Counted from the stretch's first letter, positions 1 to 7,452 are shown. The stretch: DNA of 13,986 nucleotides from Planctomycetota bacterium (GCA_002691835.1 NZJA01000003.1:1-13986); one strand, 5' to 3'. The notes: generated by a model from the sequence alone, not told the origin. Translations and numbers: made by a program.

Positions 1-159
1 CTGCCAGATGAGGGGTGTGAAAACACAACCGACGCCCATGAGCAGCTCGGAAACATGCGTTCAAAGTTGAAAAATCCCCGAAAGCTGTTGAGCCTTCAAT
101 GTCACACATTGGATGAAATTCGTGCACGGATAGAACTCAAAAGAGAGTGGGGCTTCTAG
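1..159 (+). CDS. Possible C-terminal tail of an unidentified protein (partial)
   Basis: The plus-strand frame beginning at base 1 stays open for 52 codons and ends at a TAG at 157-159. The deduced tail is charged and ends in a plausible way (residues ...ELKREWGF). Its only internal ATG is at base 55. I do not recognise a family. It would lie 51 bases upstream of the mechanosensitive channel gene on the same strand. Chance openness over 52 codons is quite possible in such a short stretch, so this is a weak call. The sequence to the left of the window would decide it. Confidence 0.3.
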   Translation: MPDEGCENTTDAHEQLGNMRSKLKNPRKLLSLQCHTLDEIRARIELKREWGF

Positions 160-210
160 ACCTAAAGAGGAATGCTCAATATGCTGAGACTGCGTCTGCG
201 TTAACCGGCC

Positions 211-2412
211 TTGAGAAGGAACAATCTGGTGTTTTCTTTTTTAGCTGGTCTCTGCTGCGTCTTGATTGTGTCTGGTCTGCCATCCCTAGCAGTGTCGACA
301 AGCAGTGGCCACCAACCACTGAATCTCAGACATGAGAGTTCTCTCCCAGTGATTCCACTGGATAATCAACCTTTTTATCCAGAGCTCGTACAAAGAGCCG
401 ATCTCTGGCTACACACTCCTCTAGGTCAGGTCGTTGGCGATACCCCAAGGGACACATTACTAAACTTCTATGCCGTTATGGCTGATGTGGGGATTCTCAT
501 TGATGAGGTCACAGCCAACCATTTGAATGATCCAGGTCTGTTCTGGAATCGTCAAACACTGCTCGAGATGGCAGAGGCAGAAGATTTATTTGATGCAGCT
601 GTTTCTGCCTTAGATGGGTCGTCGTTTCCCCTAGGTGTGCGCTCCTACCTTAAAGATGAAGCAGCCATTCAACTGAAACAGGCCCTTGATTTTATTTTCA
701 ACAACAGTCGCCAAATCATCAATATTCCAGATGCCAAGGGAATGAAGGAGCTGAATGAGAATCGATCCAAGCAAACACAATCATGGACGCTGCCTGGTTC
801 ATCGATTGAGCTAAGCAGTCAGATTCCTGAAAATCAAACCAATAACAATTTTTACTTCTCAGCTTCAACGGTTGCCAATGCATCAAACATCTACGAGCAG
901 GCACAGGGGCAAGCCACAATTGAAGAGAACCAAAAATTTTCTACGAATACATTTTATGAAGACTTCATCCATACACCCGGACACCTCTTTCCACCCAAGT
1001 GGTATTTAATTTTACCCAGTAAGTTCCGAAGTTTGATTGAAACAGAAATCCTATTTGGCGAAACGCTATTCCAAGTCGTTTTAGCTGCTTTTGCAGTGAG
1101 TATCTTTGCATTGATTACAGCAATACTCTTTCATCAGTTAATTCAAACCTACCAGAAGAAATCAGAGGATCCATCCAGGGCTTGGCTGTTGGATTCCCTT
1201 GCCTGGAAAAGAACAGCGCTCATGCTTCCATTGGTTCCACTGGCAAAACTAACCGAAATCTTCATTGACGAATATCTTAACTTCACAGGTTTACCCTTAA
1301 TCGTATTCACAATCATATTTGAAGTTACTTATTTCAGCTTCCTCGTGATTCTGGTTTTCCTCTTTTTTGAAGCATTTGGACGATCAACATCAGAAACACT
1401 AGTTCGAATGTCTGGGACTCAGGAGGTCTGGGAATTATCAAGAACCAGCAATCGCATCATGCCCATTTGCCGCGTGCTTTCCGGTGTTGTCGCCATTGCA
1501 TTGATCTACCGAATGTTACTCCAACTGGGTCTATCTCCATCCGTTGTTCTAGCCCTATCTACAGTCCCTGGTTTAGCGATTGGCCTAGGCGCATCCAAGT
1601 TGCTTGGCAACTTATTTGCTGGTCTGTCACTACAGACCGATCGGCCCTTACGCGTAGGCGAATTCTGCGAACTAGGAGATGATCAAGGCTTCATCACAAA
1701 AATTGGTTTGCGTTCTGTAGAGATTGAAACAGCAACAGGAATCATCACCATTCCGAATGCAGTTGCTGAAGACTGCGTTGTGAACAATCTCTCTAGGAAT
1801 CATCTCAAGTCAAGCACTTCGATGATGCAAGGACTGGAATTGAAGCTTGATCTTGAAGGTCAATCACCATTCAGTCCAGATCAAATCTCGGATTTGCTGT
1901 TGTTGTCAAGAACCTATGCCAACAACCGCGTTGATGTCAGTCATCCATGTCTCACTGTTGAGCTACAAGCAGGAGGTGAGCAAATCCTTCGCTGCATCGG
2001 TCTCATCAAAGTATCGAACTGGCGTGAATACATCGAGTTAACTGAATCACTAACATTAGCGCTTAATCAACTCATTGTTCAAGTTGAAAAGTCTCATTTT
2101 GTTGTATCAGTGTCCTACGCCACAACGGATACGCAGCTATCCACAATCCCGGGAATTGTGCAAAGTATCATTGACGACATCCCAGGCTTTGAACTCAAAG
2201 CCTGCCGTTTGATGGACATCTCTGAATTCAGCTACGACTTCATATGCCATACCTTTTCTCAAGGACTGACGTATTCACAGTTCAAAGACTCTATCGATCT
2301 AATCAACCGTAAGCTACTCAGAGCCATGGCAGATGCAGAGATTGTGATTCCTTTCCCAACAGCGATTGAACTGGAGTCACAACCCGAACGCTTCACAAAG
2401 CGGAAGGATTAA
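211..2412 (+). CDS. MscS-family mechanosensitive ion channel with large N-terminal ectodomain
   Basis: This is a 733-residue membrane protein, probably an inner-membrane channel that opens under membrane tension. It begins with a signal-peptide-like stretch (MRRNNLVFSFLAGLCCVLIV), then about 250 residues without membrane segments and with no domain I recognise. Hydrophobic helices follow near residues 287-310, 333-350, 361-389 and 422-441. The Gly/Ala-rich pore helix is at about 445-475 and leads into the MscS beta domain (LQTDRPLRVGE, then IPNAVAEDCVVNNLS at about 515-530). About 200 C-terminal residues complete it. It is far longer than E. coli MscS (286 residues). A TAA at 202-204 closes the frame upstream, so TTG at 211 is the first possible start. 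GTG at 229 is an alternative and has AGAAGGA 8 bases upstream, but it loses the basic N-terminus. The family call is firm and the start is not. No terminator is visible downstream. Confidence 0.9.
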   Translation: MRRNNLVFSFLAGLCCVLIVSGLPSLAVSTSSGHQPLNLRHESSLPVIPLDNQPFYPELVQRADLWLHTPLGQVVGDTPRDTLLNFYAVMADVGILIDEVTANHLNDPGLFWNRQTLLEMAEAEDLFDAAVSALDGSSFPLGVRSYLKDEAAIQLKQALDFIFNNSRQIINIPDAKGMKELNENRSKQTQSWTLPGSSIELSSQIPENQTNNNFYFSASTVANASNIYEQAQGQATIEENQKFSTNTFYEDFIHTPGHLFPPKWYLILPSKFRSLIETEILFGETLFQVVLAAFAVSIFALITAILFHQLIQTYQKKSEDPSRAWLLDSLAWKRTALMLPLVPLAKLTEIFIDEYLNFTGLPLIVFTIIFEVTYFSFLVILVFLFFEAFGRSTSETLVRMSGTQEVWELSRTSNRIMPICRVLSGVVAIALIYRMLLQLGLSPSVVLALSTVPGLAIGLGASKLLGNLFAGLSLQTDRPLRVGEFCELGDDQGFITKIGLRSVEIETATGIITIPNAVAEDCVVNNLSRNHLKSSTSMMQGLELKLDLEGQSPFSPDQISDLLLLSRTYANNRVDVSHPCLTVELQAGGEQILRCIGLIKVSNWREYIELTESLTLALNQLIVQVEKSHFVVSVSYATTDTQLSTIPGIVQSIIDDIPGFELKACRLMDISEFSYDFICHTFSQGLTYSQFKDSIDLINRKLLRAMADAEIVIPFPTAIELESQPERFTKRKD

Positions 2413-2456
2413 CAGGCTGAGACATTTAGCATCAAAAAACATTGATCATATTAATT

Positions 2457-3062
2457 TCACCCTTTATGTAACGTAAATGACAATTCCATCATGAGCTTGG
2501 TAGACACATCATTAAAGCAATCAGGATTATCAAAAAATGCAAAGTGACGACCTCCGGCATCTCATGGAAAGATCTCCAGCAATAAATTAGAAGTCTGACG
2601 ATAAATGCAGCGTAGACTCATTGCTGGTACAACACTATATTCACCTGCATCATCAAAGTTGGAATCTAAATCCGTGTCATCAAATCACGCCAATCCTGGG
2701 GCCAATGGTTGACAAGCAAAGACGCTGCATGCTGCCAATTAAATCTTAAATATTCAGCCATAATCAAATCTAGGTTATTACTTCTAATCTGATCACTAGG
2801 CATGCTATCCATCAAACCTCTGGTCAATTGATCAATCGGTAGGACCTTTCAAGCGGCACAGGTTTGGTTGAGTTGACACCAAGAATAACCCCTCACAACA
2901 CACCAGATCAAAGAGATTGTCAAAATTGTTAAGGGTCCAGTCATAACAACAACTGGTATTGAAATTCAGGATGCAATAGTGAAGATCAATAAAGCTGATT
3001 GCTAGACTTCGCGCAAGCAGCATATCGAAACGATGGGCGATATATGGTTTGATGCCAATCAC
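2457..3062 (-). pseudogene. Decayed, 5'-truncated alpha/beta-hydrolase gene
   Basis: No intact gene is present, but the minus strand carries hydrolase-like sequence in shifting frames. From 3062 down: IGIKPYI, a damaged nucleophile elbow (AHRFDMLLARSLA, where GHSxGGMLL would be expected), then a TGA at 2832-2834. In a shifted frame: DQLTRGLMDSMPSDQIRSN and MAEYLRFNWQHAASLLVNHW, then DWRDLMTRI, a TAG at 2666-2668 and IPTLMM. A second shift gives AMSLRCIYRQTSNLLLEIFP, a TGA at 2562-2564, then DAGGRHFAFFDNP, which resembles the catalytic-His region of the fold, ending at a TGA at 2457-2459. The fragment order matches the C-terminal two thirds of an alpha/beta hydrolase. The N-terminal third, which would lie beyond 3062, is missing and replaced by the ABC ATPase gene. 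Two frameshifts, two internal stops and loss of the nucleophile Ser argue that it is dead. The family call is by pattern recognition only. Confidence 0.72.
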
Positions 3063-3818
3063 GTAGAAGCCTGGCTAGGTGGCCATCCAGTGATTCACGA
3101 TCTATGTTTACAACTAAGGACTGGAGAATCAACGACGATACTAGGACCAAATGGCGCCGGTAAAAGCACGATAGTCAACCTCATCAATCGCAACCTTTAT
3201 CCATTAGTGAAGCCAGATTCTCATTTTAAACTGTTTGGTCAAAGCACGATCAATATTTGGCAGCTACGCTCCTCACTTGGACTTGCAAGCAGTGATCTCG
3301 AGACACGATTTTCTCCACAAATTCGTGCAAAAGAATTAATTTTGAGTGGTTTTTTTGGATCTACGAGACTTGGTCGTGATCAGATCCCTAATTCGAAACA
3401 GCTAGAACAAAGCGAATCACTTCTGGCACAATTGAATCTTGATACTTTTGCGGAGCAACCTTTTGGAGAATTATCAGATGGCCAACGTCGTCGGTTGATG
3501 ATTGCAAGAGCACTCGTGCACGACCCCAAGGTCTTGGTTCTTGATGAACCTTGTAGAGCTCTCGATCTCAAGGCATGCCATCAACTCCTGGATACCATGC
3601 GGAAACTATGCCATCAAGGCACCACTCTGCTTGTCATCACGCATCGCATCGACACCATCATTCCAGAAATGAGCAGAATTTTGTTCGTTAAGCATGGAAG
3701 ACTCTGTGGGGATGGAACTCCTAGGCAATTACTGCTGGATCACAAGCTGAGCAATCTGTTCGCAACCCCCTTACGCGTCTTTGAACACAAGGGTTACAGA
3801 CAAGTTCTGCCAGGTTAA
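3033..3818 (+). CDS. Stand-alone ABC transporter ATP-binding protein (YlmA/ModF-like)
   Basis: This 261-residue protein is a single nucleotide-binding domain with no membrane segments. Walker A is GPNGAGKST at residues 38-46. The signature motif is LSDGQ at about 146, a variant of LSGGQ, followed by Walker B VLVLDEP at about 168 and the H-loop VITHR at about 207. The ending (MSRILFVKHGRLCGDGTP) resembles the YlmA/ModF group of soluble ABC ATPases rather than importers with a clear substrate. No permease or binding-protein gene lies nearby, so the partner and substrate are unknown. ATG at 3033 is the only start available, because a TAG at 3003-3005 closes the frame upstream and no other start codon lies between. 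The first 10 codons overlap, in antisense, the relic of the alpha/beta-hydrolase gene. No clear ribosome-binding site is visible. Confidence 0.88.
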   Translation: MGDIWFDANHVEAWLGGHPVIHDLCLQLRTGESTTILGPNGAGKSTIVNLINRNLYPLVKPDSHFKLFGQSTINIWQLRSSLGLASSDLETRFSPQIRAKELILSGFFGSTRLGRDQIPNSKQLEQSESLLAQLNLDTFAEQPFGELSDGQRRRLMIARALVHDPKVLVLDEPCRALDLKACHQLLDTMRKLCHQGTTLLVITHRIDTIIPEMSRILFVKHGRLCGDGTPRQLLLDHKLSNLFATPLRVFEHKGYRQVLPG

Positions 3819-3866
3819 AAAATCACTGCTAGGCAGAGCCATTACTGATGCTTGTCTCAAACGATA

Positions 3867-3891
3867 GCGGATAGCGAGATTCGCCTATAGC
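3867..3891. other. Imperfect stem-loop downstream of the ABC ATPase gene
   Basis: The segment reads GC(GG)ATAGCGA-GAT-TCGCCTATAGC. GCGA/TCGC pairs around a three-base loop, and the ATAG/CTAT arms continue the stem with a bulge. It lies 49 bases after the ABC ATPase stop codon. No T-run follows, so an intrinsic terminator is not established; it could be an RNA-stabilising hairpin or chance. The rest of the 3819-4105 spacer shows nothing else convincing. A TTGACT hexamer at 3958-3963 has no good -10 partner. Confidence 0.22.
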
Positions 3892-4105
3892 AATCACACC
3901 GTGACTTATAAAGGCATCAGATTGAGAGTGACTCATCAATGATTCCCCTTTTCAGTGTTGACTCTAAAAAATGTACATTTGTTACCTAGAAGATGGAGCA
4001 TTGTTGCATTTTAGAAACTTTACGATGAGATTTGTGTTTAGATTTAATGTTTCCTTAAATCCACATTCTTCTTGTATCATATTGGCTCATAGTAAGGAGA
4101 TGTTA

Positions 4106-4633
4106 TTGATAGGTGAGATGGAGAAAGACAATTCAGCCAATCAAGAGGAATTGCCGTTCAAAGAGCCAGATGACGTCTCGCCTATCGAGCTGAATTCAGA
4201 GGAAGCAGAACAACCTCAATCACTTCCGGAACCAGTTATAGCTGTTGCTCCAGAAGCTGGTGAAATTGATGTTGTTTCTTCCCAAGACGAAGACAGCAAA
4301 GAGACTCCACCTAATGTTTCTCAACTCTTTGAGTATCTCAAGCAAGGAATGGAGTCGTTACGAGGACTCAATCTTGAAGGATTTAGGCACATCTATCCAG
4401 TATTTCTCTCCATTTTCGGAGCGATCCTGCTTGGTTTGGCACTTTTAATGACGATTAATCTATTGCACTCAATGAATCAACTACCTCTTTTTGGTGGTGT
4501 GCTTGGGAGTATTGCAGAGCTTATAGGGCTTGTGGCTTTGGTTCGATTTGTGACTTCTAACCTATTAAAGCAACAAAAGAGAGCTGAATTATTGACACGT
4601 ATTGCACATTTAAAAAAGGAACTTCTTGGTTGA
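4106..4633 (+). CDS. CURT1/CAAD-domain membrane protein
   Basis: This protein is about 171-175 residues long. It has an acidic, Pro/Glu-rich N-terminal half, then two hydrophobic helices (about residues 97-119 and 134-152) joined by a short loop (MNQLPLFGG), and a basic, amphipathic C-terminus (AELLTRIAHLKKELLG). That layout is typical of the CAAD domain, first described attached to cyanobacterial aminoacyl-tRNA synthetases and homologous to plant CURT1, which bends thylakoid membranes. No synthetase domain is present here, so this is a free-standing family member. The start is uncertain. AAGGAG at 4094-4099 is well placed for TTG at 4106. ATG at 4118 (MEKDNSANQ) is also plausible, ATG at 4100 is too close to that site, and ATG at 3971 would add 45 unconvincing residues. 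The gene converges on the next one with 17 bases between stops. Confidence 0.75.
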   Translation: MIGEMEKDNSANQEELPFKEPDDVSPIELNSEEAEQPQSLPEPVIAVAPEAGEIDVVSSQDEDSKETPPNVSQLFEYLKQGMESLRGLNLEGFRHIYPVFLSIFGAILLGLALLMTINLLHSMNQLPLFGGVLGSIAELIGLVALVRFVTSNLLKQQKRAELLTRIAHLKKELLG

Positions 4634-4650
4634 ACCTCTCAATTACGGGA

Positions 4651-5220
4651 TCAAGACAAAGAACAGGTGTGAATGGTGAAGCATGCAGCGATATCGGCGG
4701 GGCCGTTGATCGTAAGCGGATGAGTGACTGCGCTGATCCGCTGAAACAACAGTGGACCTTCTGGAAGTGGAAGTCGCTGAGCTAGCTCCTGCCTTTGCTC
4801 AAGAGTGTCTTGGCAATACAGCAAGCTCAGATGCGGATCAAGCCGGTATCCGCAATCAGACGCTGAGCGTTGACGTAGCTGGATGAACCAAGGGAACAGT
4901 TCGGCCCTGGCTCCAGTGTTGAAGCGAAGAACAAGACTCTGCGTATAAATCCGAGTGGCTTCAATCGCTTTAGGCCAAAGCTGCACAGGTTGACGGCAAT
5001 CGGCGAGCTTCTGAAGTCGATCGATCACTTGCTCTTGGCTGGCATCAGGAGCGCCATCAAGAGGCTCGCTGTAGAGCGTGATATGCGGAGGCAATGTGCA
5101 AGCCATGACCGACTGACAGGCCAGCGCAGAAAGTTGATCCAATGCCGCCTGATCCTTCCCGCCGGGAAGCAGCCAATACGACACAGCTTGAGCAGACGTT
5201 ATCAATGCAGGTGGTAGCAA
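4651..5220 (-). CDS. 2H phosphoesterase family protein (cyclic phosphodiesterase-like)
   Basis: This is a 189-residue soluble protein with the two HxT/S motifs that define the 2H (LigT/cyclic phosphodiesterase) superfamily: HIT at residues 46-48 (PPHITLYSEP) and HLS at 130-132 (DPHLSLLYC). Their spacing of about 84 residues and the overall length fit this superfamily. Known members open 2',3'-cyclic nucleotides or ADP-ribose 1'',2''-cyclic phosphate, or act in RNA end processing; the substrate here cannot be read from sequence. The second motif looks most like the CPDase branch. The start is TTG at 5220, since a TGA lies three codons upstream. GTG at 5184 (VSYWLLPGG) is a serious alternative that gives a tighter N-terminus. 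It follows the decarboxylase gene on the same strand across 176 bases in which I see no terminator or convincing gene. Confidence 0.72.
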   Translation of the reverse strand: MLPPALITSAQAVSYWLLPGGKDQAALDQLSALACQSVMACTLPPHITLYSEPLDGAPDASQEQVIDRLQKLADCRQPVQLWPKAIEATRIYTQSLVLRFNTGARAELFPWFIQLRQRSASDCGYRLDPHLSLLYCQDTLEQRQELAQRLPLPEGPLLFQRISAVTHPLTINGPADIAACFTIHTCSLS

Positions 5221-5396
5221 CAGATGTCAACAATGGTGTTCTGATGATCGAAGAACAATCCCTTGAGTTCGTACTAGCTGGCAACGGTCAAAGGGAGCTC
5301 CCAGCACGATCATCATCGCTGCCATTCGCGAGAGGAATCAATGCTCTGTATCGACCCGGCACAGCTAATCCGTTGAACATTGCCATAGGAGAGCCT

Positions 5397-7103
5397 TTAG
5401 TCAGGTAACGCCGATTTAGGAGTCGTCGTCTGGTGAAAGATTTCAATGACCTCCTCGGCTAGGGGCTGGCTCTCTTCAGCAGGAATGAGCACTTCGAGGT
5501 AAGCAGCACCTTGATGAGCGCTGATTGCGGAGAATGCTTGCTCAAGTTCCGCAACGGTTCCAGCCCGTCCACACCACCAACCCTTGCAGCCAAGGGCAGC
5601 AGGAATGTTTGCGTAGCGCCAAGGCGGCAAATCGTTGTAGGCATGTCCCGTTTCACTGATCAACGCCTCGATCCCATGGAGGCCATTATTCAGAACGATC
5701 ACCACTGGATTTACCCCTGTAAAGCCCATCACCCCGATTTCCTGCACCGTGAGCTGGTGGGCGCCATCACCGGTGACCAAAACGACCCGACGCTCGGGTT
5801 CAGCTAAAGCGCATCCAAGAGCTGCCGGTGTGCCCCATCCGATCGATCCCCAGAGGGTTTGACTTTCCATTGTCACGCCGTCCGGTAGCCGGATGGCGTT
5901 GAGTTTCAACAGGCATGTGCCGGTCTCGGATAACAACAGGTCGTTGGGGCGCAGGAATTGCTGCAAGCGGGGGTAAAAGCTTGCTGAATCGGTGGGTTGA
6001 TCTGGCGCTCCAACACGGGGAAGCATGGGAGCGGGCTGTACGGGTCGATGCTCTCCCCAGTAAGAGAGACGGTTCGACGAGGACTGAAAGCGTCTCGTTA
6101 GTCCTGCCAAGACATCACTGATGCTGACACTCGTGAACACCTGATGTCCGGCTTGGACCCAATCGGCATGCAAAGCAACGATCCGGTTGGGATCGAGTGA
6201 CCCACTCCAGAGGCCAGTGTTCAGGTCCTCCAAAACAAGCCCCCCTAGATCGACCACCAGATCGGCATCTTCCACCACGCTTTGCAGGGCAGCTGGGGTT
6301 GACCGACCGCCGTTGTACATCCCGAGGAAAGCGGGGTGTTGCTCACTGAGTAGTGCCTTGTCCATGGGGGTCGTGGCATAAGCCAGACCGGAGGCCTTGA
6401 GAAATTCCTCGAATGCATTCACTAGACCGAAACGCTTCAGGGTGATGGTGGGGAGCACAACTGGACGTGAAGCTGAGGCAATGCGTGCCTCCAGGAGATC
6501 AAGGACAGCCTCAAGTTCCGCTGCAACACTGTCGTGTTGATCGATTACACCAAGAGGAGAACCCTGGATCGGCGTACCAGTGATCGGCATGAGAGCCAGA
6601 TCCATCGGAAAGGTGAGATACGCAGGCCTGGATTCCTCCAGAGCTTTATCAATCACCCGCTCCAATTCGATGACGGCGTTTTCGGGCGTGAGCCTGGCGC
6701 TGACACAACTTGCAGAAGCAGAGATGGCCTCAAAGCGGTCATAGTTTCGATCGCCGAGGGTGTGATGACAGATGAGCCCTTGTCGCACGATCCGAAGACT
6801 GGGAGTGCCTACCAGATGAAACACGGGTAGACGTTCAGCCATTGATCCCATCAGGCCATTCAGAGCACTCAGTTCGCCCACTCCATAGGTGGTGCAGACG
6901 ATGGCAGCGCCTCGGCGGCGGGCATAACCATCAGCGGCGTAAGCCGCATTCAGCTCATTGGCTGAGGGCACCCAGCTCAGGCGGCGATGCACCTCCACCG
7001 CATCATTGATTGGAAAGGCATAGTCACCCGGTACACCAAACACATGGCCGATACCGAGATCTGCTAAACGATCCAAGGCATAAGTCACGACAGAAGGAGT
7101 CAT
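5397..7103 (-). CDS. Thiamine-diphosphate-dependent 2-keto acid decarboxylase (pyruvate/indolepyruvate decarboxylase family)
   Basis: This 568-residue protein, the same length as Zymomonas pyruvate decarboxylase, should convert a 2-keto acid to an aldehyde and CO2. Residue landmarks: FGVPGDY at 22-28, catalytic Glu50 (ANELNAAY), the adjacent His113-His114 pair (HHTLGDRNYDRF), the ThDP/Mg site GDG at 445-447 with the Asn pair at 472-473, and Glu479 (GIEALI). These match E50, H113/H114, D440, N467 and E473 of the Zymomonas enzyme. By direct alignment its pyruvate-pocket Trp392 is Leu398 here (ETGTCLL), as in indole- and phenylpyruvate decarboxylases, which have a small residue there. I infer a substrate larger than pyruvate. 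The start is ATG at 7103; TTG at 7106 is adjacent. An acetolactate synthase is unlikely, because the HH pair is specific to decarboxylases. Confidence 0.88.
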   Translation of the reverse strand: MTPSVVTYALDRLADLGIGHVFGVPGDYAFPINDAVEVHRRLSWVPSANELNAAYAADGYARRRGAAIVCTTYGVGELSALNGLMGSMAERLPVFHLVGTPSLRIVRQGLICHHTLGDRNYDRFEAISASASCVSARLTPENAVIELERVIDKALEESRPAYLTFPMDLALMPITGTPIQGSPLGVIDQHDSVAAELEAVLDLLEARIASASRPVVLPTITLKRFGLVNAFEEFLKASGLAYATTPMDKALLSEQHPAFLGMYNGGRSTPAALQSVVEDADLVVDLGGLVLEDLNTGLWSGSLDPNRIVALHADWVQAGHQVFTSVSISDVLAGLTRRFQSSSNRLSYWGEHRPVQPAPMLPRVGAPDQPTDSASFYPRLQQFLRPNDLLLSETGTCLLKLNAIRLPDGVTMESQTLWGSIGWGTPAALGCALAEPERRVVLVTGDGAHQLTVQEIGVMGFTGVNPVVIVLNNGLHGIEALISETGHAYNDLPPWRYANIPAALGCKGWWCGRAGTVAELEQAFSAISAHQGAAYLEVLIPAEESQPLAEEVIEIFHQTTTPKSALPD

Positions 7104-7144
7104 CAAGCCGACATGAGGATCACTTGTTGAGTCTGATCGTGGTC

Positions 7145-7354
7145 TTAGCGATAGGCCATGAGATAGGTCGCTATTCGGTATCGAGACAAAGATTCGATCG
7201 CGATGAACTGAGGCTTCTTTTTGAGAATGGCCTTGGTGTTGGGCTGCTCACGATCATGCAGCTGGTGCGGTTTGAACGTGAGCAAGGCAGGGCATGAGCT
7301 GGATGACGACTCGTAGACGCTGCCATTGGAATCATTGGCTACAAGGGGAATCAA
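7145..7354 (-). CDS. Possible small unknown protein in the 7107-7452 gap
   Basis: Bases 7107-7452 carry no recognised gene. On the minus strand one frame stays open from 7501 to a TAA at 7145-7147 (about 118 codons). It has a coding-like composition (GC-rich third, GC-poor second positions) and few rare codons, but the first usable start is TTG at 7354, giving 69 residues. The product is Ser/Lys-rich, has one Cys and ends in ATYLMAYR; upstream of the TTG the frame holds three more Cys (VLCGF, KCCSAG). I recognise no family. The plus strand of the same stretch also looks partly coding (7124-7456, interrupted by TGA at 7295 and 7304), so this could instead be a plus-strand relic. It sits between the anti-sigma gene and the decarboxylase gene, in the same direction as both. 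Treat as unresolved. Confidence 0.28.
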   Translation of the reverse strand: MIPLVANDSNGSVYESSSSSCPALLTFKPHQLHDREQPNTKAILKKKPQFIAIESLSRYRIATYLMAYR

Positions 7355-7452
7355 CCCGGCCGAGCAACACTTGCCTTCGTGGTCGCTGAAGCCACACAGG
7401 ACTTCGAGCTGATTGTTGTGCGACTGGGGTTGATGATGATTGATCAGAATTT

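Noticed and set aside
2885..2905. CCCCTCACAACACACC as a possible Yfr1-like small-RNA motif
   Set aside because: It resembles but does not match the conserved Yfr1 core, and no flanking stem-loops are visible; it lies in the hydrolase relic.
2832..3062. A 76-residue minus-strand frame ending at 2832 as a separate small gene
   Set aside because: Its sequence continues in other frames as an alpha/beta-hydrolase relic and carries a degraded nucleophile elbow, so it is treated as part of the pseudogene.
5142..5408. Plus-strand 88-codon frame spanning the 5221-5396 spacer
   Set aside because: It overlaps two minus-strand genes in antisense, has no recognisable domain and no ribosome-binding site. 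A 32-codon minus-strand frame in the same spacer was also too short to support.
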